NCBI RefSeq assembly: GCF_009363715.1
Contig: NZ_CP045404.1
Coordinates: forward strand, 526,001-590,000
Length of the DNA stretch: 64,000 bases
DNA from: Roseovarius sp. THAF9
GTDB taxonomy: Bacteria; Pseudomonadota; Alphaproteobacteria; Rhodobacterales; Rhodobacteraceae
Direction of reading: 5' to 3'
The notes under the pieces are model-generated. The model saw only the letters and a list, made by a program, of their open reading frames with translations, was not told the DNA's origin and did no database searches. Position 1 is the stretch's first letter. Each line of letters starts with the position of its first letter. This document shows positions 26,638 to 35,811 of the stretch, piece after piece. A program made the position numbers and the translations under genes.

Positions 26638-27612
26638 TCAGGCGGCGCCGATCGCTTCTTCCAGTTGCTGCCAGCGGGTCTGTGGTGGCAAGCCGAGGCG
26701 TAGCCAGCGGTCCGAATAGGGGAAGATGCGGGACCACACCCTGTTGATCGCAAGGGATTCTTGTGCCCTGTGGGCCTCGGCCACGTCGTAGGTGCGGAAG
26801 AGCGGGGTGCCCCCGACCAGTGTCCAGCCGGCGTCGGAAGCCAGGGAATCGAGCCGCGCGGCGTCTTGGGTCAGCCTTTCGACCGCGCGCGCCTGCCACT
26901 CGTTGTCTGCCAGCGCCGCGCATGCAATCTCGATGGCGGGGCCGGAGACGGGCCAGGGGCCCGCCAGATCGGCAAGATGGTCGGCGACGGCCCCCGAGGC
27001 GAGGGCGAAACCGAGTCGCAGGCCCGCCAGACCGTAGAACTTGCCGAAGGACCGCAGGACGACGCAATTGGCGGGACAGTCTCTGGAGCCGATGGACAGG
27101 TGGGGCTCGGGATCGACAAAGCTTTCGTCGACGATCAGCAGCCCAACACCGGCGGCGAGGTCGATTAATGCCTCGGGCGCGGCGCGGCGGCCGTCCGGGT
27201 TGTTGGGGTTGACTACCACCGCAAGGTCCGCACCCCACAGGCCGTCTGCCGATGCGACCTCTTCGACCTGCCAGCCGCAGGTTCGAAGGGCGGCGCCGTG
27301 TTCGTTGTAGGTGGGGGCCATGATGGCGGCGCGGCCCGGTTGGGCCAGCCTCGGCACCAGCTGGATCGCACCTTGTGCACCATTCATCGGGATGACGCGC
27401 AGGGACGTTGCGTAGGCGCTGGCCGCTGCATCGCGCAACCGCGCCAGGTCTGACTTGCGCGGCAGAACCGCCCAGGCGTCGCCAGAGATCGGCGGCACAG
27501 GGTAGGGTTCGGGATTGATGCCCGTCGACAGGTCGAGCCAGTCGGCGGGGTCGCCGCCCAGCCTGGCAATGGCGGCGTCCAAATTGCCGCCGTGATCTCG
27601 GACTTCCGTCAT
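26638..27612 (-). CDS. cobD: Threonine-phosphate decarboxylase (PLP-dependent)
   Basis: This enzyme makes (R)-1-amino-2-propanol O-2-phosphate from L-threonine O-3-phosphate for the cobamide linker (CobD in Salmonella naming, CobC in Pseudomonas denitrificans naming). The 324-residue protein is a fold-type I aminotransferase relative: GGNLDAAIARLGG and DLSTGINPEPYP at the N-terminus, VVNPNNPDGR near residue 156, and the PLP-lysine in LRSFGKFYGLAGLRLG near 210. It ends 2 bases from the convergent cobQ stop and follows cbiB by 7 bases. An L-threonine kinase in the same run supplies its substrate. Confidence 0.92.
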   Translation of the reverse strand: MTEVRDHGGNLDAAIARLGGDPADWLDLSTGINPEPYPVPPISGDAWAVLPRKSDLARLRDAAASAYATSLRVIPMNGAQGAIQLVPRLAQPGRAAIMAPTYNEHGAALRTCGWQVEEVASADGLWGADLAVVVNPNNPDGRRAAPEALIDLAAGVGLLIVDESFVDPEPHLSIGSRDCPANCVVLRSFGKFYGLAGLRLGFALASGAVADHLADLAGPWPVSGPAIEIACAALADNEWQARAVERLTQDAARLDSLASDAGWTLVGGTPLFRTYDVAEAHRAQESLAINRVWSRIFPYSDRWLRLGLPPQTRWQQLEEAIGAA

Positions 27613-27619
27613 GATGCCC

Positions 27620-28555
27620 TTAGAGCAGCGCAAGACCGGCCAGCGCAAGGGCGCATAGCGCCATCGCGCGACGGTAGAGCGACAAGGCGCGCACCAGATC
27701 TTCGGGGGCCGGATCGGGGGCGGCGCCATTCAACCAGGGCTCGTCGTTGGCACGACCGTCATAAATGCGAGGCCCGGAAAGTCGGACGTTCAGGGCACCG
27801 GCCATCGCGGCCTCGGGCCAGCCCGCATTCGGGGACCGGTGCCCGGGCGCGTCCTGCTGCATCACGTGAAGTGTGTGAAAGAACGCTTCCGAGGCCAGTG
27901 CGAAGAAGATGCCGGTCAGGCGGGCGGGAAGCCAGTTGACGAGATCGTCCAGCCGGGCGGCGGCTTTGCCGAACGCCTCGAACCGGTCGTTGCGGTGGCC
28001 GATCATGGAGTCCATCGTGTTGATGGCCTTGTAGGCGGCGATGCCGGGCAGGCCCAGAACCACACCCCAGAAGACCGGGGCGATGATGCCATCGGAGGTG
28101 TTCTCGGCAAGGCTTTCCGTAGCTGCCCTCGCGATGGCTGGCGGGTCGAGTTGGGACGGGTCGCGCCCGACGATCATGCTGACGGCGTGACGGGCAGCTG
28201 GTGTATCCCCCGCGGCCAGCGGCTGTGCGACGGCAGCCACATGCGCGTGCATGGAACGCATGGCGACCAGCGGCCAGGCCAGCACTGCACCGACCAGCGC
28301 GCCGGCCCACCCATCTGGCAGAAACGCCTGGACGAGCAGGGCGGGAAGGGCGGCGAGCAGGGTAAGCCCCACGACCAACACGGCACCGGCCATCAGGCGT
28401 CGGCGGCGGGAGCCGGTGTTCAGCCGGCGCTCGACCGCTGTAATCGCCCGGCCAAGCCACGTGACCGGGTGGTCGACACGGGCATAGAGCCGATCGGGCC
28501 AGCCGAAGGCGAGGTCGAGGGCGAGGGCACCCAGCATCATCAGGGCGAAGCTCAT
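27620..28555 (-). CDS. cbiB: Adenosylcobinamide-phosphate synthase (CbiB/CobD)
   Basis: This inner-membrane enzyme attaches aminopropanol phosphate to adenosylcobyric acid. The 311-residue protein has several hydrophobic helices, the N-terminal ALDLAFGWPDRLYARVDHPV with the conserved HPV near residue 29, and ESLAENTSDGIIAPVFW near 148, which is the best CbiB signature. The ATG at 28555 overlaps the stop of the upstream kinase gene by ATGA. Confidence 0.95.
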   Translation of the reverse strand: MSFALMMLGALALDLAFGWPDRLYARVDHPVTWLGRAITAVERRLNTGSRRRRLMAGAVLVVGLTLLAALPALLVQAFLPDGWAGALVGAVLAWPLVAMRSMHAHVAAVAQPLAAGDTPAARHAVSMIVGRDPSQLDPPAIARAATESLAENTSDGIIAPVFWGVVLGLPGIAAYKAINTMDSMIGHRNDRFEAFGKAAARLDDLVNWLPARLTGIFFALASEAFFHTLHVMQQDAPGHRSPNAGWPEAAMAGALNVRLSGPRIYDGRANDEPWLNGAAPDPAPEDLVRALSLYRRAMALCALALAGLALL

Positions 28556-29325
28556 GCGATGCCTGTCTCGAAGCTGAGGATGGTCTCGAGCCCTGCTTCC
28601 TGCAGGGCGGATGGTCCGTGCGGCGGGATGGTTCCCGGCGCAAAGATCAGCCCCCGGGCAGATCCGGTATGGGCGCGCACCGTGCCCAATGCACCGAGAT
28701 CGCGGGCGAGATCGGCCATCGGATCGCGCGGGCCGCGGCGCGCGGTGCAGCGCCGCGCGGACTCCGAGGCGAGGGCGGCGACGCGGGGCAGATCCCGTGC
28801 CTCGGTGGCGGCGGCCCATGCGCCGGTCAGGTCGGAGACGTCATCGAACGCGTTATCCCCTGCGTCCGTGCAGACGGGTGCGCCCCACAGACCGCCAAGA
28901 ATCGCGGCACGAGGCGGGACGGGCATCGTTCTAAGAACCTCGCCCGACCGCGATGCCCAGAGGTGCTGATCGGCGGTGTCGAACATCAGTGGGTCGGTGG
29001 CGCCCTCTATGGCGATGCAGGCCTTGGCAAGCCGTTCGGGTGTGCCGTCATACCCGGCTGCCCTGGCGGCGGCGACCAGCGTTGCGGTTGATCCGCCCGC
29101 CCCGATGCCAAGCGCGAAATTGCGGCGCGCGCCCGGAACGGCATCCATCCCCAGGTCACGGGCGAAGCGGACCAATTGATCAGCGGTGAAGGGCAAGGCC
29201 TCCTCGGACGGGGCCGTGACACGCATCGCGGAACAGGTCAGGGTCACCAGGGCGACCGGCCCCGACGGGCCCAGCCGTCCTTGGATCCATTCCCCGAAAT
29301 GGCCGCAGACCGTGACATGCGTCAT
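28552..29325 (-). CDS. bluE: L-threonine kinase (PduX/BluE type, GHMP family)
   Basis: The product phosphorylates L-threonine to supply threonine-3-phosphate for the aminopropanol linker. The 257-residue protein has the GHMP-kinase ATP loop FALGIGAGGSTATLVAA near residues 74-90 and starts with the PduX-like GHFGEWIQGRLGPSGPVALVT. The ATG at 29325 overlaps the stop of the phosphatase gene by ATGA. The related Rhodobacter capsulatus gene is named bluE. Its place directly before cbiB and the decarboxylase supports the assignment. Confidence 0.88.
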   Translation of the reverse strand: MTHVTVCGHFGEWIQGRLGPSGPVALVTLTCSAMRVTAPSEEALPFTADQLVRFARDLGMDAVPGARRNFALGIGAGGSTATLVAAARAAGYDGTPERLAKACIAIEGATDPLMFDTADQHLWASRSGEVLRTMPVPPRAAILGGLWGAPVCTDAGDNAFDDVSDLTGAWAAATEARDLPRVAALASESARRCTARRGPRDPMADLARDLGALGTVRAHTGSARGLIFAPGTIPPHGPSALQEAGLETILSFETGIA

Positions 29326-29900
29326 GTGCGGTTGACCTCGATCACCGAAAGCGGGCCGTCGGGGCCGCACCGCAGACGCGTTATCGACAGGTGCGCCACC
29401 TCGAATGCGAGTCCGCCTGGGCCATGCCCGGTCACGAAGCCGAGCGCGGCGCGGATCACGCCTGCATGGACGATCAGCGCCACCGGACCATGCGCCGCGG
29501 CATAGCGCCCATGCTCGATCAGGGCGGGAACCACGCGTGCGCAGAGGTCGTCGAAACTCTCGCCGCCCGGTGATCGATGCGCGGCCAAGGTGACGCTGTC
29601 CAGAACGCCGATGTCAGGCAACTGATCAAGGGGGATGCCGTCATGCGCGCCAAAATCCTGCTCCCAAAGGCGTGCGTCCTGCTCGCAGGGTCCGAAAAGC
29701 GCTTCGGCGGTCTGGCGGCAACGTCGTGCCGGACTGCTGATGACCCGCGAGAAGGAGGCAAGACGACTTTCAAGTTGGGTGACGGCCTTGGTGTCGAGAG
29801 CGGCCGCGACGTCGGTGCGGCCATAAAGACGCCCCGGAAAGGCCACGGGGGCGTGACGGATCAGGACAAGCTCTGGCCGGGTGGGCGCAACGGGTTTCAA
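29322..29900 (-). CDS. Histidine phosphatase family protein, probable alpha-ribazole phosphatase
   Basis: The protein belongs to the phosphoglycerate-mutase-like histidine phosphatases: VLIRHAP with the catalytic His near residue 15, ISSPARRCRQTAEAL, and the second His in VALIVHAGVIRAAL. Alpha-ribazole (or cobalamin-5'-) phosphatases of the CobC type have this layout, and the gene heads the late B12 run. The start is uncertain: there is no ATG; a TTG at 29900 preceded by AAAGGCGA is preferred, giving about 192 residues, and the frame stays open to a TTG at 29954 that would collide with the cobU start. Confidence 0.82.
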   Translation of the reverse strand: MKPVAPTRPELVLIRHAPVAFPGRLYGRTDVAAALDTKAVTQLESRLASFSRVISSPARRCRQTAEALFGPCEQDARLWEQDFGAHDGIPLDQLPDIGVLDSVTLAAHRSPGGESFDDLCARVVPALIEHGRYAAAHGPVALIVHAGVIRAALGFVTGHGPGGLAFEVAHLSITRLRCGPDGPLSVIEVNRT

Positions 29901-29953
29901 GACGTCGCCTTTCAGCTTTCTTTTTTTCTCGAAAAGTGCTTTCCCACGCTGCA

Positions 29954-30484
29954 ATGAAAAAGTCGATACTCATCACCGGAGGCGCGCGGTCCGGCAAGTC
30001 GGCACTGGCCGAACGGGTGGCTTTGAAGCCTGCCGGCCGGGCGATCTATATCGCGACGGCGCGTCTGCACGCTGGCGACGACGAGATGGCCGAGCGCGTG
30101 GCGAAACACAAGGCGCGGCGCGGTGCGGCGTGGCAGGATGTTCATGCGCCGACCGATCTGGCTGGCGCGCTTAGGGACACCGATGGCAGTGTGCCGCGGC
30201 TGGTTGATTGCCTGACACTTTGGCTGACGAATCTCATCCTCGATAACAGCGACTGGCAGAGCGAGACCGACAGGTTGGTCGAGACTCTGGCGCGCCAGGC
30301 CGCGCCGGTCGTCTTTGTCACTAACGAAGTGGGGCAGGGGATCGTGCCGGAAAACAAGCTGGCCCGGCTTTTCCGCGATGCCGCGGGGCACGTAAACCAA
30401 TCCGTGGCGCAGGCCTGTGACGAGGTGTGGCTGACCGTGGCGGGCTACCCGATTAAGGTAAAGCCGAATGACCATTCTTTCTGA
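29954..30484 (+). CDS. cobU: Adenosylcobinamide kinase / adenosylcobinamide-phosphate guanylyltransferase
   Basis: CobU (CobP in Pseudomonas denitrificans) phosphorylates adenosylcobinamide and adds GMP to make adenosylcobinamide-GDP. The 176-residue protein has the P-loop ILITGGARSGKSALAERV at residues 5-22, the CobU-typical YIATARLHAGDDEMAERVAKH near 36, and VVFVTNEVGQGIVPENKLARLFRD near 118. It starts the plus-strand late run cobU-cobT-cobS, overlapping cobT by 17 bp. Confidence 0.95.
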   Translation: MKKSILITGGARSGKSALAERVALKPAGRAIYIATARLHAGDDEMAERVAKHKARRGAAWQDVHAPTDLAGALRDTDGSVPRLVDCLTLWLTNLILDNSDWQSETDRLVETLARQAAPVVFVTNEVGQGIVPENKLARLFRDAAGHVNQSVAQACDEVWLTVAGYPIKVKPNDHSF

Positions 30485-31484
30485 CGTCTTGTCGCTGGAC
30501 CAAGTTGCGTGCCTCGCTGGTTCTTTGCCCATGGCCGATGTGAAGTCGGCCGAGGCGGCGCTGGCGCGCCAGAACAGCCTGACCAAGCCGCCGGGCGCCT
30601 TGGGGAGGCTGGAGGAACTGGCGATTTTCATGGCAGGCTGGCAAGGCACGGACCGGCCCGCCATTGCGGGTTCACAGGCCTTGGTCTTTGCGGGCAATCA
30701 CGGCGTCTGCGCGCAGGGGGTCAACCCGTTTCCGCAGGACGTGACGGCGCAGATGGTGGCGAATTTCGAGCACGGTGGCGCGGCGATCAACCAGTTGTGC
30801 CGCGCGAACGGGGCCGAATTGTCGGTGATTGCGCTGGAGTTGGACCGGCAGACCGCCGACATCACCGCAGGACCCGCCATGTCGGAGGCGGAGACGCTGG
30901 ACGCCTTGCGTTGCGGGGCGGCGGCTGTCGATCCCCGTGTCAGCGTGCTGATCCTCGGTGAGATGGGCATCGGCAATTCGACCATCGCCGCCGCGATGGC
31001 CAAGGGCGCCTTTGGCGGAGACGCCGCGCTTTGGGTCGGCAAGGGGACGGGGTCGGACGACGAGGGGATCACGCGCAAGATCGACGTGGTGACACGCGCC
31101 TGCGCTTGTCATTCGGATGCCGGCGGGCTGGACATCCTTGCCAGGCTCGGAGGGCGGGAGCAAGCGGCGATCTGCGGCGCCGTGCTGGAGGCGCGAGCGC
31201 GGGGCATTCCGGTCATCCTCGATGGATTCATCTGCACGGCGGCAACGGTGCCGCTCTTTGCCGCCGACCGGCGGTTCCTGGACCATTGCCTCGTCGGGCA
31301 TGTCAGTCGCGAGCCGGGCCATGCGCGGCTTCTGGCGGAACTGGGGATACGGCCGATCCTGTCGCTGGACATGGCGCTGGGCGAAGGTTCGGGCGCGGCG
31401 ATTGCGCTGAGCGTTTTGCGCGCAGCGCTGGCCTGCCACAACGGGATGGCGACCTTTGCGGAGGCCGGGGTGTCGGGTCCATGA
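30468..31484 (+). CDS. cobT: Nicotinate-nucleotide--dimethylbenzimidazole phosphoribosyltransferase
   Basis: This enzyme activates the lower ligand by making alpha-ribazole phosphate from nicotinate mononucleotide and DMB (CobT in Salmonella naming, CobU in Pseudomonas denitrificans). The 338-residue protein has TKPPGALGRLEELA near residue 39, VFAGNHGVCAQGVNPFPQDVT near 73 and LGEMGIGNSTIAAAM near 158, all typical. It should not be confused with the chelatase subunit CobT. It overlaps cobS by ATGA. Confidence 0.95.
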   Translation: MTILSDVLSLDQVACLAGSLPMADVKSAEAALARQNSLTKPPGALGRLEELAIFMAGWQGTDRPAIAGSQALVFAGNHGVCAQGVNPFPQDVTAQMVANFEHGGAAINQLCRANGAELSVIALELDRQTADITAGPAMSEAETLDALRCGAAAVDPRVSVLILGEMGIGNSTIAAAMAKGAFGGDAALWVGKGTGSDDEGITRKIDVVTRACACHSDAGGLDILARLGGREQAAICGAVLEARARGIPVILDGFICTAATVPLFAADRRFLDHCLVGHVSREPGHARLLAELGIRPILSLDMALGEGSGAAIALSVLRAALACHNGMATFAEAGVSGP

Positions 31485-32206
31485 GCTTGCGTGTGCGCAT
31501 TTCCGAGGTTCAACTGGCGGTGATGCTGCTGACCCGGATTCCGGCGGGTCGGATCGGTGACGACCCACCGACAATGCTGGCCGCGCGGTGGGCATTCGTC
31601 CCGGTGGGGACGCTTGTCGGCGCGCTGACGTGGTTGGTCTTCTGCCTCACGGATGCGGTCGGCGCGTCTGAGCAGATTTCGGCCCTCCTGGCGTTGGGCG
31701 CCATGGCGCTGGTTACCGGCGCGCTGCATTTTGACGGGCTGGCGGATTTCGCCGACGGGCATGGTGGCGGGCGCGACAAGGCCCACGCCCTGGAGATCAT
31801 GCGCGACAGCCGCATCGGCAGCTACGGCGTGGTTGCGGTGGGGTTGGTTTCGGCTTTGTGGGCGGTGTCGGTGGCCGAAGCCAACGCTGGCTTTTGCGCG
31901 TTCGTTGGCGCGGCCATGCTGAGCCGCGCAGCCATGGTGGCGGTGCAGGAGAGCCTGGCCCCGGCCCGCGCCGATGGCTTGGGGCATGAGGCGGCGGGCC
32001 GGAGCAAGGCCGCGCGCGGGGTTCTTGCGGTCGTGACGGTCGTGGCGCTGGCGGTTTCACCCTGGGCGCTGGTGGTTTGCGCGCTGGCGACCGGTGCCAT
32101 CTGGTGGCTGGCGTGGCGCAAGATCGGCGGGCAGACCGGCGACGTCCTGGGGGCTGTGCAACTGGTCGCGGAAACCGCCATCTGGGTCGCTTTTGCGTGT
32201 CTTTGA
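31481..32206 (+). CDS. cobS: Adenosylcobinamide-GDP ribazoletransferase (cobalamin synthase)
   Basis: This inner-membrane enzyme joins adenosylcobinamide-GDP to alpha-ribazole (phosphate), the final assembly step (CobS in Salmonella, CobV in Pseudomonas denitrificans). The 241-residue protein has several hydrophobic helices, the N-terminal QLAVMLLTRIP, and the signature HFDGLADFADGHGGGRDKAHALEIMRDSRIGSYG around residues 82-115 (acidic metal-binding residues plus the MRDSRIGSYG loop). It is the last gene of the run; bluB lies convergently 18 bp beyond. Confidence 0.95.
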   Translation: MSLRVRISEVQLAVMLLTRIPAGRIGDDPPTMLAARWAFVPVGTLVGALTWLVFCLTDAVGASEQISALLALGAMALVTGALHFDGLADFADGHGGGRDKAHALEIMRDSRIGSYGVVAVGLVSALWAVSVAEANAGFCAFVGAAMLSRAAMVAVQESLAPARADGLGHEAAGRSKAARGVLAVVTVVALAVSPWALVVCALATGAIWWLAWRKIGGQTGDVLGAVQLVAETAIWVAFACL

Positions 32207-32224
32207 GGCCCTTGGGCCGCACCG

Positions 32225-33167
<943 letters not shown>

Positions 33168-33176
33168 AACGGGGAT

Positions 33177-33356
33177 GATCGGTTCCATTTCCGCACGGGA
33201 TGGAGAACAGGGAACGCGGTGCGCCTGAAAACATTTGGCAATTCCGTGGCTGTCCCCGCAACTGTAGGCGGCGAATCAGGCTGAATACGTCACTGGAGCA
33301 ATCCGGGAAGGCCAGCCAGACGATGAAGACCCGCAAGCCAGGAGACCTGCTGATCG
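33177..33356 (+). promoter_or_regulatory. Cobalamin riboswitch upstream of cbtB-cbtA
   Basis: The aptamer elements are in order on the plus strand: GATCGGTTCC, ACAGGGAACGCGGTG, GGCTGTCCCCGCAACTGTA, CACTGG, GGGAAGGCCAGCC, and the B12 box GCAAGCCAGGAGACCTGC. A small hairpin (GCCTTC...GAAGGC, about 33373-33390) follows and sits just before the ribosome site of cbtB, so control may act on translation. It represses cobalt uptake when B12 is plentiful. Confidence 0.95.
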
Positions 33357-33404
33357 CGACTGAAACCACAGGGCCTTCGGGTGTGAAGGCAAAGAGGTAG
33401 TACT

Positions 33405-33581
33405 ATGACTGCAAAGACTGCAACCGCTGCACAGACAACATCGGCTTCTGGGCTGGTTTCGGTGATCGCCATCGCCGCTCTGGGTCTTGGTGTGATCTTC
33501 GTGGCAGGCCACGTTCAGGCCGCGGCGCTGCACGACGCGGCGCATGACGTGCGTCACGCCACCGGCTTCCCCTGCCACTGA
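33405..33581 (+). CDS. cbtB: CbtB, small cobalt-transporter subunit
   Basis: The 58-residue product has one transmembrane helix (about residues 18-38) and ends with the CbtB hallmark HDAAHDVRHATGFPCH, a His/Cys-rich tail thought to bind cobalt. It lies directly behind a B12 riboswitch and 3 bases before cbtA. CbtB and CbtA together form a predicted cobalt transporter found in B12-regulated operons. AAAGAGGT supplies a ribosome site. Confidence 0.92.
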   Translation: MTAKTATAAQTTSASGLVSVIAIAALGLGVIFVAGHVQAAALHDAAHDVRHATGFPCH

Positions 33582-33584
33582 CCG

Positions 33585-34286
33585 ATGTTCACGCGTCTGC
33601 TGACCAGCGCCTTGTTCGCTGGCGCTGCCGCAGGGTTGATTGTCGCCCTGTTGCAGCTCTTTTTCGTGCAGCCGGTCCTTCTTCATGCCGAGCTTTATGA
33701 AAGCGGGGAGCTGGTGCATTTCGGGACCGACTCGACGGTTTCGGCGACGCCGGAGCTGCCTGGCTTCGATGCCGTGCGCGACGGTCTGAGTATCATCTTC
33801 ACGATGCTGATCTATTCCGGCTACGCCATGATTCTGGTGGCGCTGATGTCGCTGGCCGAGACCCGTGGTGCGGCAATCAACGCGCGCACGGGCTTGATCT
33901 GGGGTGTTGCGGGGTTTGTCGCGGTGCACCTCGCGCCCGGCTTGACCCTCGCGCCGGAAGTTCCGGGCGTGGCTGCGGCCGATGTCTACGAGCGCCAGGT
34001 GTGGTGGTTCGCAACCGTACTGGCGGCCGCGATTGCCATGTGGCTGATCGCCTTCGCCCGGAACTGGGCCGGCTGGGGGGCCGCCGTAGTGCTCTTGCTT
34101 GCGCCGCATGTTATCGGTGCACCGGAACCCGAGGTCTTTACCGGACCTGTGCCGACCGAGATCGGTGCCTTGTTCGCGTCGCGCGCGCTTGGGATAGGAT
34201 TGGCGGCATGGGTCATGCTGGGGTCCTTCGCGGGCTTTTTCTGGTCGCGCGAGAGCGAAACGACTGGGCAGCCTCAGACCGCCTGA
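33585..34286 (+). CDS. cbtA: CbtA, cobalt-transporter subunit
   Basis: This 233-residue inner-membrane protein has about six hydrophobic segments and the CbtA-typical N-terminus LTSALFAGAAAGLIVALLQ followed by PVLLHAELYE. A conserved HLAPGLTLAPEVPG segment lies near residue 111. By established family knowledge it is the main membrane part of the predicted CbtAB cobalt importer. It is translated right after cbtB under the same riboswitch. Confidence 0.92.
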   Translation: MFTRLLTSALFAGAAAGLIVALLQLFFVQPVLLHAELYESGELVHFGTDSTVSATPELPGFDAVRDGLSIIFTMLIYSGYAMILVALMSLAETRGAAINARTGLIWGVAGFVAVHLAPGLTLAPEVPGVAAADVYERQVWWFATVLAAAIAMWLIAFARNWAGWGAAVVLLLAPHVIGAPEPEVFTGPVPTEIGALFASRALGIGLAAWVMLGSFAGFFWSRESETTGQPQTA

Positions 34287-34358
34287 GACTGCTACACCCT
34301 TGTCGGGCGCGTGTGGTGCGCGCCCGCCTTCTTTTCAAACCTGACGCCGGGCCCGCCC

Positions 34359-34856
34359 ATGGACCGTTCCATTCCTATGCTTTTGATCGGCCTCGTTTTC
34401 GGCGGGGGCATCGGGTTTGCCGTCGCAGCGGCCAACGGTGTCTCCCTCGACGGGCATGAGCATAGCGACCCGGCTCATCATGGCGGTCACGAGCAGCATG
34501 CCGGGGACGGTATGCACGATCATGGTGACATGTTGTCGGTTCCGGCAGGCACCGATGCGCCAGAGCTGGAGATAGAGGTGACGCCCGATCCTTCAGCCGG
34601 CTGGAACCTGCACATCATGACCAAGAACTTCCGGTTCTCGCCGGAAAACGCGAGCCGCGACCATGTTCCGGGCGAAGGACATGCCCATGTCTACGTTAAC
34701 GGCGTCAAGTTGGCCCGTGTGTATGGTCCCTGGGTGCACCTGGACACCCTGCCCGAAGGCGAGGTGGAGCTAAAGGTGGCATTGAACAGCAACGATCACC
34801 GTCCATTGGCCGTGGGCGACGCTCCGGTCGCGCAGACCGTCACGTTTGGCAACTGA
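34359..34856 (+). CDS. Histidine-rich exported or anchored protein, probable metal binder
   Basis: The 165-residue protein starts with a hydrophobic signal or anchor (residues 5-24, IPMLLIGLVFGGGIGFAVAA), followed by a His-rich run at about 31-53 (HEHSDPAHHGGHEQHAGDG and HDHGD). A globular, beta-rich domain follows, with GHAHVYVNGVKLARVYG and a final HRPLAVGDAPVAQTVT. It stands 72 bp after cbtA, so it probably belongs to the riboswitch operon and captures cobalt in the periplasm; this is inference. The last 17 bp overlap the convergent DUF1636 gene. Confidence 0.75.
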   Translation: MDRSIPMLLIGLVFGGGIGFAVAAANGVSLDGHEHSDPAHHGGHEQHAGDGMHDHGDMLSVPAGTDAPELEIEVTPDPSAGWNLHIMTKNFRFSPENASRDHVPGEGHAHVYVNGVKLARVYGPWVHLDTLPEGEVELKVALNSNDHRPLAVGDAPVAQTVTFGN

Positions 34857-35184
34857 GCGCTGGAACACGCCCCACCAGACAGAACCGAAGCCGACCGCAG
34901 GGTTGCGCATCCTCGATCCAGCCGTTTCGCGAGGCGAGGTAGGCGCGCAAGGTTGCAACGATATCTTCTGCATCCGCGATTGGGTCCACTCCGTTGAAGA
35001 AGTAAGTGGCCCGACCTGGGCCCTGGATGGCCATCGAAACCGGGCGGGCGCATCCGTTCATGCACCCGCGTTCGACGATATGCACCGTGTCTTCCAGTTC
35101 TGCTGTGTCCAAAGCCTGGTAAAGTGTCCCAAGGTTCAAAGGGCCGCAGTTCTGACAGAAATGAATTGTGGCGGAAGGGTTCAT
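34840..35184 (-). CDS. DUF1636 family cysteine-rich protein, second copy
   Basis: This 114-residue protein is a second, diverged member of DUF1636, with HFCQNCGPLNLG near residue 8 and ERGCMNGCARPVSM near 38, in the same positions as the cysteines of the copy ahead of cobW. It ends in a Cys-containing tail (LSCQT). Gene context again is cobalt uptake. The start at 35184 begins the family-typical N-terminus. It overlaps the His-rich gene tail-to-tail by 17 bp; no riboswitch is visible on its upstream side. Confidence 0.8.
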   Translation of the reverse strand: MNPSATIHFCQNCGPLNLGTLYQALDTAELEDTVHIVERGCMNGCARPVSMAIQGPGRATYFFNGVDPIADAEDIVATLRAYLASRNGWIEDAQPCGRLRFCLVGRVPALSCQT

Positions 35185-35558
35185 GCGGTGTCTCGCGATG
35201 CGTCGGCAGTGTGAGTGCATACAGATCAAGGCGGTCGCGTCAATTCAGGCGAAAATCGGAAATTCGCCCATCAACACCTCAAGAACTTGTTCATATGAGA
35301 ATAAACGAGACATCGAAGGACACAAGCGCGCGACCTATCACTGGCTAAAGTGCCAAAACTCGTATGTTTCTGTCACCGGCAATAATCACCGGCTTCGCCA
35401 AAGGTTGTCACTGTGTCATTGCGACGTCGCGGCTCAGAACATTGCGACAAAGTCGTTCGTAAGGTGCAAACAACTCGTGCCAATGCCCGAAGTTGTCCGA
35501 ATCGATGACGCGTGCAATACTTATAGTTGTATAAAAGTTCATTTTAGGAGATTTCGCG
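35185..35558. other. 374-bp intergenic region at the border of the accessory region
   Basis: No gene is convincing here. GC content falls clearly compared with the B12 locus. TTGTCC (35492-35497), 17 bases, AATACT (35515-35520) could be a sigma-70 promoter for the small gene at 35559. Confidence 0.4.
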
Positions 35559-35780
35559 ATGGCTGATTCACTTAAAGGCCTGTCTGCCAAAGACATTGTA
35601 AAAGTAAGCAAGTTGGCCGCAGCGCCGACTTCGTCTGACGAGTTCTCTGAGGTTTTCGCCGAAGACCCGACCTTGGCATTGGCGACGAAAGGCATCGAAC
35701 TTAGCCCTGGCGAAGCTGACAAGATCAAAGCAAGCCTTGGAAAGCTTGGTGGAAGCCCCGGAACAGTCGCATCCACCTAG
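35559..35780 (+). CDS. Putative RiPP precursor peptide (73 aa)
   Basis: The ATG at 35559 is preceded by TAGGAG. The 73-residue product is acidic in the leader part (SSDEFSEVFAEDPTLALATKG) and ends in a short Gly/Ser/Lys-rich segment (KASLGKLGGSPGTVAST). It has no signal peptide and no membrane helix. It directly precedes, by 31 bp, a gene whose product begins like radical-SAM RiPP maturation protein 1. A small leader-core-like peptide in that position is the usual layout of such loci, so I call it a candidate precursor. The core residues and the modification are unknown. Confidence 0.55.
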   Translation: MADSLKGLSAKDIVKVSKLAAAPTSSDEFSEVFAEDPTLALATKGIELSPGEADKIKASLGKLGGSPGTVAST

Positions 35781-35811
35781 ATTGGCGTAACGGTGAAGAA
35801 AAAGTTCTAGC

